A stretch of DNA of 64,000 nucleotides from Coccinella septempunctata. Taxonomy: Eukaryota > Arthropoda > Insecta > Coleoptera > Coccinellidae. Shown piece after piece: positions 24,825-36,599 of the stretch. The DNA is taken from contig NC_058190.1 in assembly GCF_907165205.1 (NCBI RefSeq), positions 44,876,116 through 44,940,115 of the forward strand, read 5' to 3'. Made by a program: the position numbers and the translations under genes. Each line of letters opens with the position of its first letter. Within the stretch, counting starts at the first letter, position 1. Below the pieces are notes generated by a model, which saw nothing but the letters and a program-made list of their open reading frames with translations, was not told where the DNA came from and did not search any database.

Positions 24825-25812
24825 GAGTCTGGCATTATCGTCCATAAAAATGAAATTTTCACCAATGTATGGGGCAAATGGCACTACATACTCTTCAAGA
24901 ATGTTCCTTATATACTTATCAGCATTCATAGCTCCATTATCAACGATCACTAGGTCTGTGCGAGCAGTCAAAGATATTCCACCCCATACCATAATCGATC
25001 CTCCCCCGAAACCAGTAGTATTCAGGAAATTGCACTTAGCATATCTTTCATGTGGACGTCTGTATACAAGGGAACGTCGATCACAATGGTAGAGGCAGAA
25101 TCTAGACTCATCTGTGAAGAAAACTCTTTCCCAATCGGCCTGTTCCCAATGGATATGCTCTGGGCTGGGGTAAGAGCTGGGCCTCTTGCCGCGACACGAG
25201 GCCTTAAATCATATTCTCTGAGGCGATTTCTTATTGTCTGAGTACTAATTAGCACCTCATGAGTTTGCTCAAGCTGAATTTGAAGGAGGCGAGCGATTGC
25301 AAACCGAAGAAACTCTCAAGTAACGTTCTTGAATGGCAGTTGTTACCCGTGGTCTACCCTGTCTTGGTCTTCGGACATTCATACCTGTCTCCCTGAATCG
25401 CTGCAACATTCTGGACACACTTGTATGGGAAACTCCAAATCTTTCTGCAATTCTTTTGTATGTCCACCCTTCTTCTCGCAAAACTACCGCTTGGGCACAT
25501 TCCTCTTGGGATCAAATTGTGTGTTTCGCGTTGCATAGCGATCGAGTGTAGAAAATCAAACGAAAGAAAAACTATTGATCACTAGAATTGATCGAGAACA
25601 ACTGATTTTAGAATGGAGCCAATACACTCAAAATCTGATAATATCATCTTTTTTTATTCCTGCTGGGAAAAACATCTGTATTGAAGAAAACCGTTGAAAG
25701 TGGATAACATATGCATGCTTAATTCTGATAAAAATAATTATCATTGAGAACACCTTCAGTTGTAGAATAAATTTGAGATTTCCATAATGTGCGGTAATTT
25801 TTTTGCGCAGTG
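24825..25812 (-). mobile_element. Tc1-like element F, copy 1 (truncated)
   Basis: Homologous to the 3'-oriented two thirds of the complete element at 26701-28214. The right terminal repeat, ending TTTTTTGCGCAGTG, is intact with TA after it. The other half is lost beyond the FIFMDDNAR motif at about 24825. Minus-strand frames read the N-terminal REEGWTYKRIAERFGVSHTS helix-turn-helix (25481-25269) and the VWGGISLTARTDLVIVDNG catalytic core (24992-24789). They are separated by frameshifts, so this copy is inactive. Confidence 0.88.
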
Positions 25813-26307
25813 TAGATAGAAAAAAAGGAATAGGTCACGATACTGAGTCCTCACTCACTCATACTCACTTTGATGGAGCTGACGTAAATGTTTTAATCAG
25901 ATAAAAATAGCTGCATCCACGAAAAAAAAATCCAAATCTACCGAGTCTGAGGACAAAGTCAAAATCTGAGCAGCTTGGAAACAGTGATACATACACGTAC
26001 TTCACTTGTCTCATGAATGAATGTTAACCCATCATCATTCACCTTTCCTTTCACGAATAGACCAGCTATTATTTACAAATGCTTGTTCCTCAACTCATTT
26101 CTCGACATCATACGATTGATGTGACTGAACAACATCAACTTCGTGATCAGTTTGCATCTGGACCTGATCTACGAGAGGCATAAACATGATTCACTGTCGT
26201 CCTTTGTCCCCATGTATTCCACGATCGTATCAAAACTTAGGATAATAATATATAATTGTTTCCTTGATATGCACGCAGTACGATGCTATGTATTTCATTG
26301 AATTATG
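25813..26307. other. Non-coding stretch, nothing recognised
   Basis: No frame, repeat or RNA gene recognised. Confidence 0.45.
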
Positions 26308-26657
26308 GCTGTTGAGGCCCATATTCGAGCGTGTCATAAATATCTTTAATAGAACGTTATCTATGCAGTCCATTTAATCTGGCACAAAGTACGTTTTCAT
26401 ACGAGTGAGATGTTCATCTAGCCATGTCCGATGTGGAGTGGGTTTCTGGATTGTGGTATATTTTGGATGTTGGAAAATATTTTATGCATATACTTTCTTT
26501 ATTCTTCAGAGAGGGTCACATCATGAACTACAGAACCTAACTATTCATCCTAGTAGAAGTAACACAATTAATATTCCATGGTCCACGATATCCTTACCCC
26601 TTATATCAATGGGATATGCTCCAGCAAATCTCAAATTTTCCTCTTGGGTCACTCAAC
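26308..26657. repeat. Family D fragment (degenerate)
   Basis: The left edge GTTGAGGCCCATATTCGAGCGTGTCA and the right edge TTTTCCTCTTGGGTCACTCAACTT resemble the two ends of the complete family D element. The interior is strongly shortened. Confidence 0.5.
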
Positions 26658-26700
26658 TTAATGGGAAACACATTACCTACTTCAGCGTAGTACCAATATA

Positions 26701-28214
26701 CACTGAGCAAAAAAATTAACGCACTTCTGATAATCTCAATTTTAATGAGAGTTTACTCTACATTGACTTTATAACTTATTTTTATGTTCTCTCGGGAAGG
26801 TTTTGAACGAAACAAGGCACATTAAATGGAAGAAAAATTCAGAATTTCACCGAATCTAATGTGAAAGAAGAGAAATGAACAATTTTCAAAATACTGAAAT
26901 GCTGATAAGTGATTTAATACTTGGTATTTCCACCCCTTGCGTTAATTACAGCTCGGCAACGACGGTTCATACTCAAAATGAGTGATCTTAAAATGTTCTG
27001 ATCTAATCCTTCCCAGATTTCTCCGAGTTGGATTCCTAAGTCATTAAGAGTATCTGGATGATTTTCTGAACTTCTCAGCCTTCTATTGAGGTTGTCCCAA
27101 ACCTGCTCAATCGGATTGAGATCTGGACTTCTTGCTGGCCATTCCATTCGAGAGACTTCAACCTCTTCAAGGTACTCCTGAACGATGCGCGCACGATGGG
27201 ATCTGGCATTATCGTCCATAAAAATGAAATTTTCACCAATGTATGGGGCAAATGGCACTCCATGCTCTTCAAGAATGTTTCTTATATACTTATCAGCATT
27301 CATAGCTCCATTATCAACGACCACTATGTCTGTGCGAGCAGTCAAAGATATTCCACCCCATACCATAATCGATCCTCCCCCGAAACCAGTAGTATTCAGG
27401 AAATTGCATATCTTTCATGTGGACGTCTGTATACAAGGGAACGTCGATCACAATGGTAGAGCAGAATCTAGACTCATCTGTGAAGAGAACTCTTTCCCAA
27501 TCGGCCTCTTCCCAATGGATATGCTCTCTCGCAAATCCAAACGCGCCCTTCGATGGGCTGGGGTAAGAGCTGGGCCTCTTGCCGCGACACGAGGCCTTAA
27601 ATCATTGTCCGAGGCGATTTCTTATTGTCTGAGTGCTAATTTGCACCTCATGAGTTTGCTCAAGCTGAATTTGAAGGAGGCGAGCGGTTGCAAACCGTTG
27701 TTTCAACGAAGAAACTCTCAAGTAACGTTCTTGAATGGCAGTTGTTACCCTTGGTCTACCCTGTCCTGGTCTTCGGACATTCATACCTGTCTCCCTGAAT
27801 TGCTGCAACATTCTGGTTACACTTGTATGGGAAATTCCAAACCTTTCTGCAATTCTTGTGTATGTCCACCCTTCTTCTCGCAAAACTACCGCTTGGGCAC
27901 ATTCCTCTTGGGTCAAATTGAATGTTTCGCGTTGCATAGCGATCGAGTGTAGAAAATCAAACGAAAGAAAAACTATTGATCACTAGAATTGATCGAGAAC
28001 AACTGATTTTAGAATGGAGCCAATACATTCAAAATCTGAAAATAACATCTTTTTTTATTCCTGCTGGGAAAAAACATCTGTATTGAAGAAAACCGTTGAA
28101 AGTGGATAACATATGCATGCATAATTCTGATAAAAATTATTATCACTGAGAACACCTTCAGTTGTAGAATAAATTTGAGATTTTCATAATGTGCTTTAAT
28201 TTTGTTGCGCAGTG
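26701..28214 (-). mobile_element. Tc1-like element F, copy 2 (complete ends)
   Basis: The ends are CACTGAGCAAAAAAATTAAC at 26701 and the inverted match ending TTTGTTGCGCAGTG at 28214. TA precedes the left end and TG follows the right end, a likely decayed TA duplication. The 1,514-bp body encodes a Tc1-type transposase on the minus strand, described separately. The right halves of copies 1 and 2 are closely similar and continue past the coding region up to the terminal repeat. Confidence 0.93.
26914..27937 (-). pseudogene. Tc1-family DDE transposase, frameshifted
   Basis: The start MQRETFNLTQEE at 27937 is followed by a paired-type helix-turn-helix (REEGWTYTRIAERFGISHTS, then VRRPGQGRPRV) that would bind the terminal repeat. 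This frame ends at 27602. The stretch 27600-27370 keeps a TDESRF-like first catalytic aspartate but is out of frame. The frame resumes at 27366 with VWGGISLTARTD, FIFMDDNARSHRA and WPARSPDLNPIEQVWD, where the second aspartate and the glutamate are 34 residues apart, and ends at 26914. Total length is close to the usual 340 residues. The frameshifts make it inactive in this copy, although the C-terminal 150 residues are intact. Confidence 0.92.
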
Positions 28215-31200
28215 TGTAAATTAATGTGGCCTATATTGATGAAAAACAATGATGAACAACCATCGAAGGATTGTGTTTTTACCACCAACATGAGTAGAAC
28301 TGGCAAATTTCAAATCCAAAAACAGATTTTGAATTGAAATGAATATTTTTTAGAAGCTTCTAGGTGGAAACCATATTGCTTCCAATGATTGTTTCCCAGA
28401 TGTAATAACCACCATTAATTTAACAATGTGCTACGAAATATACCAGCAAATAACGCAATATATCATATTCAGATTGATAATTCTGACTCGTTCTTACAAT
28501 ATAGAGAAAGGAACGTCCAATTATTTCGAGAACATGGTTGCTCGTACCAGAGTCGTGACTTCACGAAACCATATATTTCGGTCACCAAAAGTTCCCATCA
28601 TTAATAGAGAGATTTCGAATAACCTTCACTGATACTTGGCTAGCAAGATAGTGAAAAGAGACTCTGAGGATGCAGAGACAAATCAAATCACAATTCAAAG
28701 GAAAAGTCACTTTCGAAAGTCTGTCTAAATGAGCTTAAGAATATTTATTTTGAATGAATTAAAGTTAAAACATTTAATTGATTTTCACAGAAATGAGCTT
28801 GTACCAAGCATAGAGATAGATCGAATGGCAATTTCTGAAACTGCTTATAAAAATTTTGTTGCACGGTTTTCCTCTCTCCGAGATGTTTTCAATCACAGAA
28901 AAAACAGTTTTCTTTACTTGGATAAAGTACGAATTAAATTTCCGTTTCTGCTGTGCCAATTCAATTTAAACTTTTTTGTCCCCCAATAGGGCAGGTCTTA
29001 AGGTGAGAATCTTTCCGACAATTTTGAAGGAAATTATGGATTGGTTGCCATGGATAATTAATTTTCCTGGGAGCTAAGCAGGATGATGTCTAATTGAGTT
29101 CACCGGCTCTGAAAGCAAGAAAATTAGCCTCGGTGATTGAAACTTCAAACAACTCACTTCACTTTCATCTTTCGATTAGGTTAATATAAAAACTTGAAAA
29201 GATTCAATAATTGCTATAGGTGAAATCAATTGGAATTGATTGAGCTGAAATATTTTCGTTTCCTCTCAATTTTTACAATTTAAATCGATTGATACTGACA
29301 CAAATCGAAATAATAATCAAGTGTTGCAATTTTTTTACTATTAAAACTCTTGCAAAGAGTTCTTAAGTTTGTGCAGCAAATATTATTCAATCTTAAGCTT
29401 GGACATTATTCCTTCGTTTCATAGATTGATTTTCAATTTTCAATTAAATCATCAATTGCTTCGGAAGTGATTTGTACAAAGACAACAACATGTTTCTATA
29501 AAAGTTTAACGAATTCGATGATGGCAGAAAAAGTATCTCTTCTGCAGACTCCGAAGAAGATCAATCGGTTTTTCTGCTTTTCTATAAAAGGCCTGGTACA
29601 TTTAGGCCTAAGAAGATCTTCATATCAACAAAGAGTCTTCTGTTGTTGGAGACGACTTGAAAAAGTGTTGTATCCCTTCTTGAAGAGCTAAATAAATTCC
29701 AATTACAACGTGGTTACTGCAGCTTTGAGACAGTGGCGGATAAGTCAGGAGTATATTTGCCAGATAAGAATCGTTGTTGCTTACTGGTGTTGGTTTCAAA
29801 AAGAAAGAACAAGGAAAATGGTATAACAAGTTTCTAATAAAACTTTAGGTATTAACTATGGTATTCAGATCGATTTCTTCAGGTTAATTATTTTTGTTGT
29901 GATATTATATATGTAATTGTCGTTCAACTCTAACACCCTGTATGTTTTTTCCACAGGAAAAGCTTTTCGAGGCATTTTTAGTCCTATCCCTATATTCCCT
30001 ATATTTCTATCCTTAGTGTGTTTCCCAATAGTTATGAATCACCATGTATACCTATTATCAGTGAATGCTATCTTACAATGTTTCCTCAATTTTGACAATG
30101 GATGGGCTGAAAAATGCAAGATCCCTACTGGTTGAATCGTATTATTGTTTTTTTAGACCACAGCTGCTTTACTTCACGATCTATTCATGAAAATGTTCCA
30201 CTTATTTGTAGTTACTTGACTATATCAATTCTCTTCCCCCCTCACAGACGCCTCTGGCAGAGACCATGAAAAAGCGAGACTGCCATCGTTGGGAACTAAA
30301 TAAATTCCAATTACATCGTTGGTTACTCCACCTGTACCATCTATCAGCGATGCTGATTGAGACATGTACAGAAAACGCAAGTCACATAGAACCTCCTTTA
30401 TTCCTTATATCCGAGCCTATCAAAATATGTCCCGAATATAATCACCAAATCACGCTCCACCATCGATGAATTCAACTAATAATTGATATTTTTTTTGTTA
30501 CAGGTAGGTATTACGTCAACAAAATACCGAGATTCTTATCTGCAGGGTACAGGATTGGGCTAGGAGGAGGATGTCTATCATAGGAGACTTGGTAGGTGAG
30601 TTAATAGGTACTATTTTGAGGAATGCATGGGGAAGACGATAAAATGGTTGATAATTATACTGGAAATTCTAAAAATATATGTCAGTTTATGCATAGAAAA
30701 GGAAAGAAACGATTAATACATAGTAAGAGTTATATAAGCTCATTTGTCTATCACAAAATGTTTTCTTGATTAGTCGTTGTGTTTTGAAAGGTAGAAGTCA
30801 TAAAAATGATTAATCAAAAATTGTCTGCATAAACTATTCAAGATGGCCGAGCAAAAACCCGAAGTTCCACATCGAATGAAGAAGGGATGAAAGAAACTGA
30901 AATTTCCTCGGATAATAGATACTTAGTGAATACACTTTCTCATGCTATTTCAGTGAAAAAAGGCACTTCGAATGGACTCATTGTCGGGATCAACTCAGGA
31001 TAACATTGAAAGCCTCTCCGTTTGCCACGGTCTAATGGTAATTAATCGCTACTTGAGATCAATTCTTGTCAATTAACGTCAATTTTCATCAATGCAGTTT
31101 AAGTCTTCGAAAATGCGTCGGTTGATTGCCATGACTGATTATGTTTATGCATCATTATCGATGTCTCGCTGGCGAAAATGAGTTTAACTTAAAATAAAAG

Positions 31201-31511
31201 GATTATAGTTAATAAGATTGTGCCTACCTCAGTTAGGAGATAATTGGAAAATGATTTGAATTGAGATGAGGCATTTTGAATCTGACGGTGATGAACAAAG
31301 AAATATACTTGGTAGTATCTAATATTATGATTGACGGTTTTTGGATCTCATTTTTCGTGGTAGATAACGAATCCGGTCATTCGATTTGAAACAATATTCT
31401 GATGAAAAACAACTCTAAAATCATGAACATGATTTGGAAGAAAACTGATCAATTCAAGATAAAATTGAAATACAAAGTTTTAAATTTATTGGAACAAATA
31501 AATCTAATGAA
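28215..31511. other. Long non-coding stretch with one short direct repeat
   Basis: No transposon ends or recognised protein. A stretch of about 36 bp (CTAAATAAATTCCAATTACA and following) occurs at 29689 and again at 30295. Several ORFs of 60-86 codons, for example 28729-28989, have no recognised features and overlap frames on the other strand. Confidence 0.4.
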
Positions 31512-31513
31512 TA

Positions 31514-32779
31514 CTAGGATATATTGAAAAATTCCTAACCTTCTATAGAACCAAACAAAATTTCACTGTCAAAATATTTTATTACTCAACATATTCTCCT
31601 CTTGATTGGATACATTTATTACAGCGAACCTGCAACGTCTCTTGGCCTTTTAAAAAAAATGTTTCTTCTTGCTCTGCAAACCAGACCTCCACAGCTTTTA
31701 TAACCTCCTCGTTGGAAGAAAATTTACGACCTTTTGAACTTTTTTTCAGTGCAGGAAAGAGATGATAGTTGGATGGAGCCAAATCTGGTGAATAAGGGGG
31801 GGGGAACACCCTAAATCACAAACTTTTTGCATGGCAACATGAGATTTTTCTGCAGGGGCGTTGTGCTGCAAAAACAAAACACCTTTAGATAGCTTTCCGC
31901 GTCTTTCCTGTTTAATTTTTTTTCGCAGAGTGGTCAGTAATGTCGAATAGTAATCTCCGGTTATTTTTCTACCCTTATCCAAAAAGTCAATCATGATTAC
32001 TCCATGGAAATCCCAAAAAACTGAAGTGAAGAACCCTTCCAGCAGATTTTTGGACACGAAACTTTTAGCTCTTGTAGAACCAGAGTATCGCCATTCGATC
32101 GATTGTTGCTTTGTTTCTGGATCGTATAAATGTACCCAAGTCTCATCCATAGTAACAATTCGGTTTAAGAAATCTACATCGTTTTCAAATCGAGCACAGA
32201 TCGAACGTGATACTTCTACCCTTGCACGCTTTTGGTCAACATTCAAACATTTGGGGATTCATTTTGCAGCAATTTTTCTCATGTCCATATTGTCGTGAAG
32301 TATATGATGAACACGTTTGTATGAATATTCGGTGCTTCAGATATCCATTTTAGCCCAATTCGACGGTCTGATAAAATCATGTCATAACCTGCATCGATAT
32401 TTTCGGGGGCTGACACAGAAACTGGCTTTCCCGATCGGTCATCATCTTCAATGAAAAATTTACCTCTTTTGAAGCTTGCAGTCCAATTTTTCACTGTCGC
32501 ATACGAAGGAAATTGATCACCAAGGGTTTTAAGTATATCTGCTTACCTCTTAACCCTTAAATACAGGTACTTGATGATTGCTCGATACTCCAATTTTTCG
32601 ATTTTCACAATTTCAGTGGACATCTTCTTTCTTTTAATTTATTGCGTAACTCTGGTTTACTTTTTTAACCTCAAACTTCACACTAACACTTCTAATGAGT
32701 TAATTCTCGTTGCTATTTTAACGCAATATTTTTTATGCATGGAACTGGTCTAGGCTAACTAGATAGCAATACATTCTCG
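31514..32779 (-). mobile_element. Mariner element, copy 3 (full-length, defective)
   Basis: A 1,266-bp mariner on the minus strand flanked by TA on both sides (31512-31513 and 32780-32781). The minus-strand frames are 32494-32279 (N-terminal), 32246-31746 (containing TMDETWVHLYDP and FLQHNAPAEKS) and 31809-31582 (C-terminal, ending GEYVE). Key residues are damaged. The second catalytic aspartate reads H in LQHNAPA, and the third reads N in LAPSNYHLFP. Frameshifts add to this. It is catalytically dead on two grounds. Confidence 0.93.
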
Positions 32780-32781
32780 TA

Positions 32782-33798
32782 AACAGAAGGATAGACGTGG
32801 GGAGATAGAATGGCTTTTTCAAACTCAAATAAAAGATGAAAGATCTACCTAACATTGGTTAATAAGAAAGGAGCTCTAACTGCATAAGGATCCTTTGAGG
32901 TCGTGGGTTAATATGTATGTGTTGTCATATTTGTACAATCTTAGAATCATGTCCTGTATATGTGCAAAATCAGTCTAGAAATGAATGGAGCAGACATCAA
33001 ATTTGGGGATCCTCCTCTCTGGTTAAAAGGGGTAGGAAAGACTACCTCTAAAAATAAATTTTTTCCTTATTCATTGGAATATTATTTATCAACAGATACG
33101 TAGCGTGGTTCTATAAAATATCTGCTAAATTCAATTTTTTTCTGGTTTCTAAGAAATAAAATCAATTATAGCCTTTCAGGGGCCATCTCAAGAGGCTGTA
33201 TCAAAACAGAGGATGCTCTGTCGTTTTAAAGTGTGTTGCTTCAGTTCTCATGATCATTCTCGAATTATCCCGCACCAGGTCCGGCCCTGATTTCCTCGAA
33301 ATCTAACCTGTCCCGATGATAATCTCCCAGTGGATGTGATCGTAGAATCAATCAGAGCGGACAGCAGGTTGCTTCGATTCTTTACCATCAAAGCTAGGAC
33401 ACACGGGTACCGATGGCTGCGATAGTTTGGAGTGATTCATGGGTCTGTCAAATCTCTTCAATCACGCCAGAATTTCGGTGATTCAATTCGGTCTCTTCAC
33501 CAGTCGCCGATCGGTTTAGCATTTTGTCATTGTATGCGGATAAGCAAGGGTTCAATGTTTCCACGTTGGAACTGCCAGATTATCGGAAGATTCCTGTCCC
33601 GTATTACAGGGTTTGGTTCGACAATCAATTTGGGGACCGATTGGACTTGCCGCAGAAATTTCATCAGGAGTCTGAGTTGATCGGTTGGTATATAAGCTGG
33701 TATAAGCTAGGCAAACTGCTGCTACTCGATCCTATTACGACTGACGTCAAAAGCCATCGACTGGATTATTGAACCATTATCAGATAGCTATTTTCTAA
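32782..33798. other. Non-coding stretch, nothing recognised
   Basis: Two overlapping plus-strand ORFs of 82 codons in different frames (33432-33680 and 33524-33772) show no recognised domain. Confidence 0.4.
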
Positions 33799-34020
33799 GA
33801 TGTTAAAAGGTAGGCAGAGATTCACAAATTTATGTTTAAAATCTTTGGGGATCAATGCTCTCCATATACGACCTTGAAAATAATTGGATTGCAATCTTCA
33901 AAAAACGTTATTTTTCAATTGAACATTAAGGCCAGTTCATGTATCTAATGAAATATCGATGCTGTTCATGACATTATTTTATCGGACTCCTAATCGATCT
34001 GGAGAAAATATCTAGAATAT
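33799..34020 (+). mobile_element. Old mariner fragment
   Basis: The segment AGGTAGGCAGAGATTCACAA through GATTGCAATCTTCAAAAAAC to GAAATATCGATGCTGTTCAT and ATTATTTTATCGGAC aligns with the N-terminal transposase region of mariner copy 1 (14585-14830). It is much more diverged than the four main copies and has no ends. Confidence 0.75.
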
Positions 34021-34224
34021 AATAATGCCCGTTTCCACCTACTTATTTGAGACAGCCCGGTTAGTCATACTCATTTCAGTGATTGATATAGAAACTGCTA
34101 AAAGAGTCAGAGAAATAAGTATGCTTGAATGTGAAGCCTACCTCAAATAAGTCAGTAAAAACGGAAGTAGACAGTCAACAAGAGTTCTAGCTCAATAATT
34201 GTAGTTCTTACATGTACATGCATG

Positions 34225-34352
34225 GTGATTCTTTTTCAATTCGGCTCCGGGGTTCAAAAGATACCGGCAGTTAAAAAACTATTAAAAAAATGTAATTTTT
34301 AGCTCTCTCTCACAAACGGTTTTTTCGAATGAAATGAATTTCGTAATAGGCT
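34225..34352. mobile_element. MITE A fragment, reverse orientation
   Basis: CAATTCGGCTC, AAAAGATACCG, the ACTATTAAAAAAATG block and GAATGAAATGAATTTCG match the reverse complement of the MITE A right interior. Both ends are lost. It abuts a family D fragment. Confidence 0.65.
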
Positions 34353-34652
34353 ATCCTAGACAATTCCCCCTATATACGGGTCTAATTTTAGGCAGAGTTA
34401 CTCTACAGAGTCCAAGGTATCTCCCCTTGTATTAATAGTCTTGTTCGTAGAGTGGTTCACAACGGTTGTGAACTGTACAGAGCAAGCGCAAATGGATTTT
34501 TGCTACCCTAAAATGGAATTGCGCTTGCTCTGTGTAGTTCACAACCGTTGCAAACCACTCTACGAACAAACCTATAAGGTTTGTTATGAGACAAGCTCGA
34601 GTAAATACCGAGTAAATACCGAATTTTCCTCTTGGGCTCCCCAACTATAAGT
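34349..34652. repeat. Family D fragment containing a hairpin insert
   Basis: GCTATCCTAGACAATTCCCC through TCCAAGGTATCTCCCCTT and the terminal TTGGGCTCCCCAACTA match 18886-19016. Relative to that copy, about 160 bp are inserted after ATTAATAGT. Confidence 0.8.
34441..34569. repeat. Near-perfect hairpin, 51-nt arms
   Basis: The arm 34441-34491 (TTGTTCGTAGAGTGGTT and onward) and the arm 34519-34569 (ending CACTCTACGAACAA) are reverse complements with four mismatches by eye and a 27-nt loop. It sits inside a family D fragment at a site where the complete D copy has no such sequence. Short overlapping ORFs on both strands are consequences of the palindrome. It is either a tiny foldback transposon or a hairpin RNA precursor. 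Sequence alone cannot tell. Confidence 0.9.
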
Positions 34653-35599
34653 TTGGCACTACTGACAAAACTGTGGTTATAACGGATCAAGAACAGGGGT
34701 GAGTAAAACCGACTCAGCTCATCGATATTGCGTCACTGAAGAGATATAATTCAAGAGGAAGATTACCATTCGTAACAGCCGACTCATTACCTTTTTTGAT
34801 CATCATTTTGTTCGATAGCACCGCAATTGCGATATACTTAATCAAGTAGATAATAGAGAAATTATTATTCGTCCATCTCGTACCATTATTTATGTTCAAC
34901 GAGTAAATAGGGTGCGATAAACGCAAGCCGCGCGAAATTGAGTCATTAGTATTCTTCCCGTTCACGGCAATACAACCAATTAATTGTCATTTTCATCGAC
35001 ATCCGATAGCCTTTTTTATTGGCATCATCTAATTCAACGAGAAGTTCTCATTACGTTCAATTCTCCATCCTAAAAACCTTGAAATCTTGATTACTTTCGG
35101 AGTGCACTGTGGAACTGATTGGAAAAAGCAGTCGGTGATGTCCAACAATTAGCGATTTAATTTGGCATAAACGACTTTAAAAAGAGATCTCCAAACGTAT
35201 GGAGACTTATTTGGAAGTTCAGGTTGAAAATCGTGCCCCTTGCAAAAAAACTGATCAATTTCTTGAGAATGATTCAAACCACATCTTTCGATCAAAGTAA
35301 GAGTGAGTCTTTCTCTACCATATCAAGTGTTTCGTGCTTCAAAACTGAAAAACTGAATTAGGAGTATTGAAATTTGAGGGAAATTTTATTTCTAACATTA
35401 ATCATTGGAGATGCAACAAACTCTTTATCACTACGATCTCGAATAAAGCTGGAGTAGCAAGAAAGACTGCAGTGAGCATTGTTCCGATTTTGACGCGTTT
35501 AAAAACCAGTCCGCAAAATGTGAAAGATGGTCAAGCTGTAGGAAGAGCAGATCATTAAATGCTAACTGTAACCCCTAATTAGAGAGATCGCATTCTATT
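34653..35599. other. Non-coding stretch, nothing recognised
   Basis: No repeat ends. The 63-codon ORF at 35367-35558 has no recognised features. Confidence 0.4.
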
Positions 35600-35841
35600 G
35601 TGTGCAAATTAGGGGTATGAAGCGATGCCAGAGCTCTTTTCGCAAGCCGCCCAAGCAGTTTGGCGAGGCATTCATTGATACAGCCAGTATGGCGTTTCAG
35701 TTTTATGGCGAATTCAAAAATTGCATGCTCGTAATGCATTCCACACACGACTAGAAATATAGATGATGCCTTATTGCTCTGTAGATGAAACGCAAGCAGA
35801 AATTTCTATTAAATTTCATCTGGCCACTGGCTCAACAAAGT

Positions 35842-36474
35842 AACACTTTTTTCCTGTATCATTTTTTTCGATTAGGCCCTGATAAAAAGATATAGCCATT
35901 TTGAGTTTCCATAATGAGATGTGCCACCCCTGAAAAAACGAATTTACCTTCAGAATAACTAGCTAAATCTGTAACACTACACATCTATGGATCTTTCAGA
36001 CTTGTATTCAGCCAAAGTATCCAATTTTTCAAATTTCACTGATAGTTTTTAATTTTTGAACATCAAATTACTCGAAAACGGCGCATTATACGAGAAAATA
36101 TGAAGAATACTTTTATTTCACAAAACGTTCAAATATTCATTAGGTAGCGTTAGTTAGTTTCAAGAGTTCGATTCCTTGAATTTTTGATATTTTTATGGTA
36201 TGTAATGGTCATAATGAGAAACCTGGAAAACGTGGGTGATATCTTGTATTCGAAAACGATTCATCAAATAAATAAAAAAACATTTTCCGAAATTCATTTA
36301 GTTCGATAAAACCGTTCGTGAATAGAACTGAAAATAACAATTTTTTATGGTTTTTCTACAGCCTGTATCTTTTAAACCGAGCCGAATCGGAAAAAATGGT
36401 AAAGGAAAAAGGTGCTTCTTTTGACCTCAAGAATCTTCTGTGAAAATATTTGTAAGAGTCAAAGAATCACCCTG
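35842..36474. mobile_element. MITE A, copy 3 (left end lost)
   Basis: Begins at ACACTTTTTTCCTGTATC, inside the expected left terminal repeat. It contains the full interior and ends with GAGTCAAAGAATCACCCTG, followed by TA. Confidence 0.88.
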
Positions 36475-36479
36475 TATAG

Positions 36480-36595
36480 CTCTGATTTAAAACCAAACAG
36501 CAAACAGTTAGGACAAGCGTCGTAACACTCATAACCTCACATTTTCGTATTATACAGTGTGGAATGTGTCAAATTTTAAAGGCCAATTTTATTTT
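36480..36595 (-). repeat. Fragment of family G (1.2-kb inverted-repeat element)
   Basis: GACAAGCGTCGTAACACTCATAACC and ACATTTTCGTATTATACAG with TGTGTCAAATTT match the reverse complement of the left part of the element at 59570-60756. No terminal repeat remains. Confidence 0.65.
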
Positions 36596-36599
36596 TTAT

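Noticed and set aside
27185..27952. 255-codon plus-strand ORF, the longest in the window
   Set aside because: It is antisense to the Tc1-like transposase (26914-27937), whose motifs are clear on the minus strand.
34432..34690. Three overlapping ORFs on both strands
   Set aside because: They are by-products of the hairpin at 34441-34569 and read the same palindrome in both directions.
35600..35830. Possible transposase scrap (VLWRIQKLHARNAF on the plus strand)
   Set aside because: A short resemblance to the WRI-K-LH helix of Tc1-type transposases, but no ends, second motif or second copy. Too weak to annotate.
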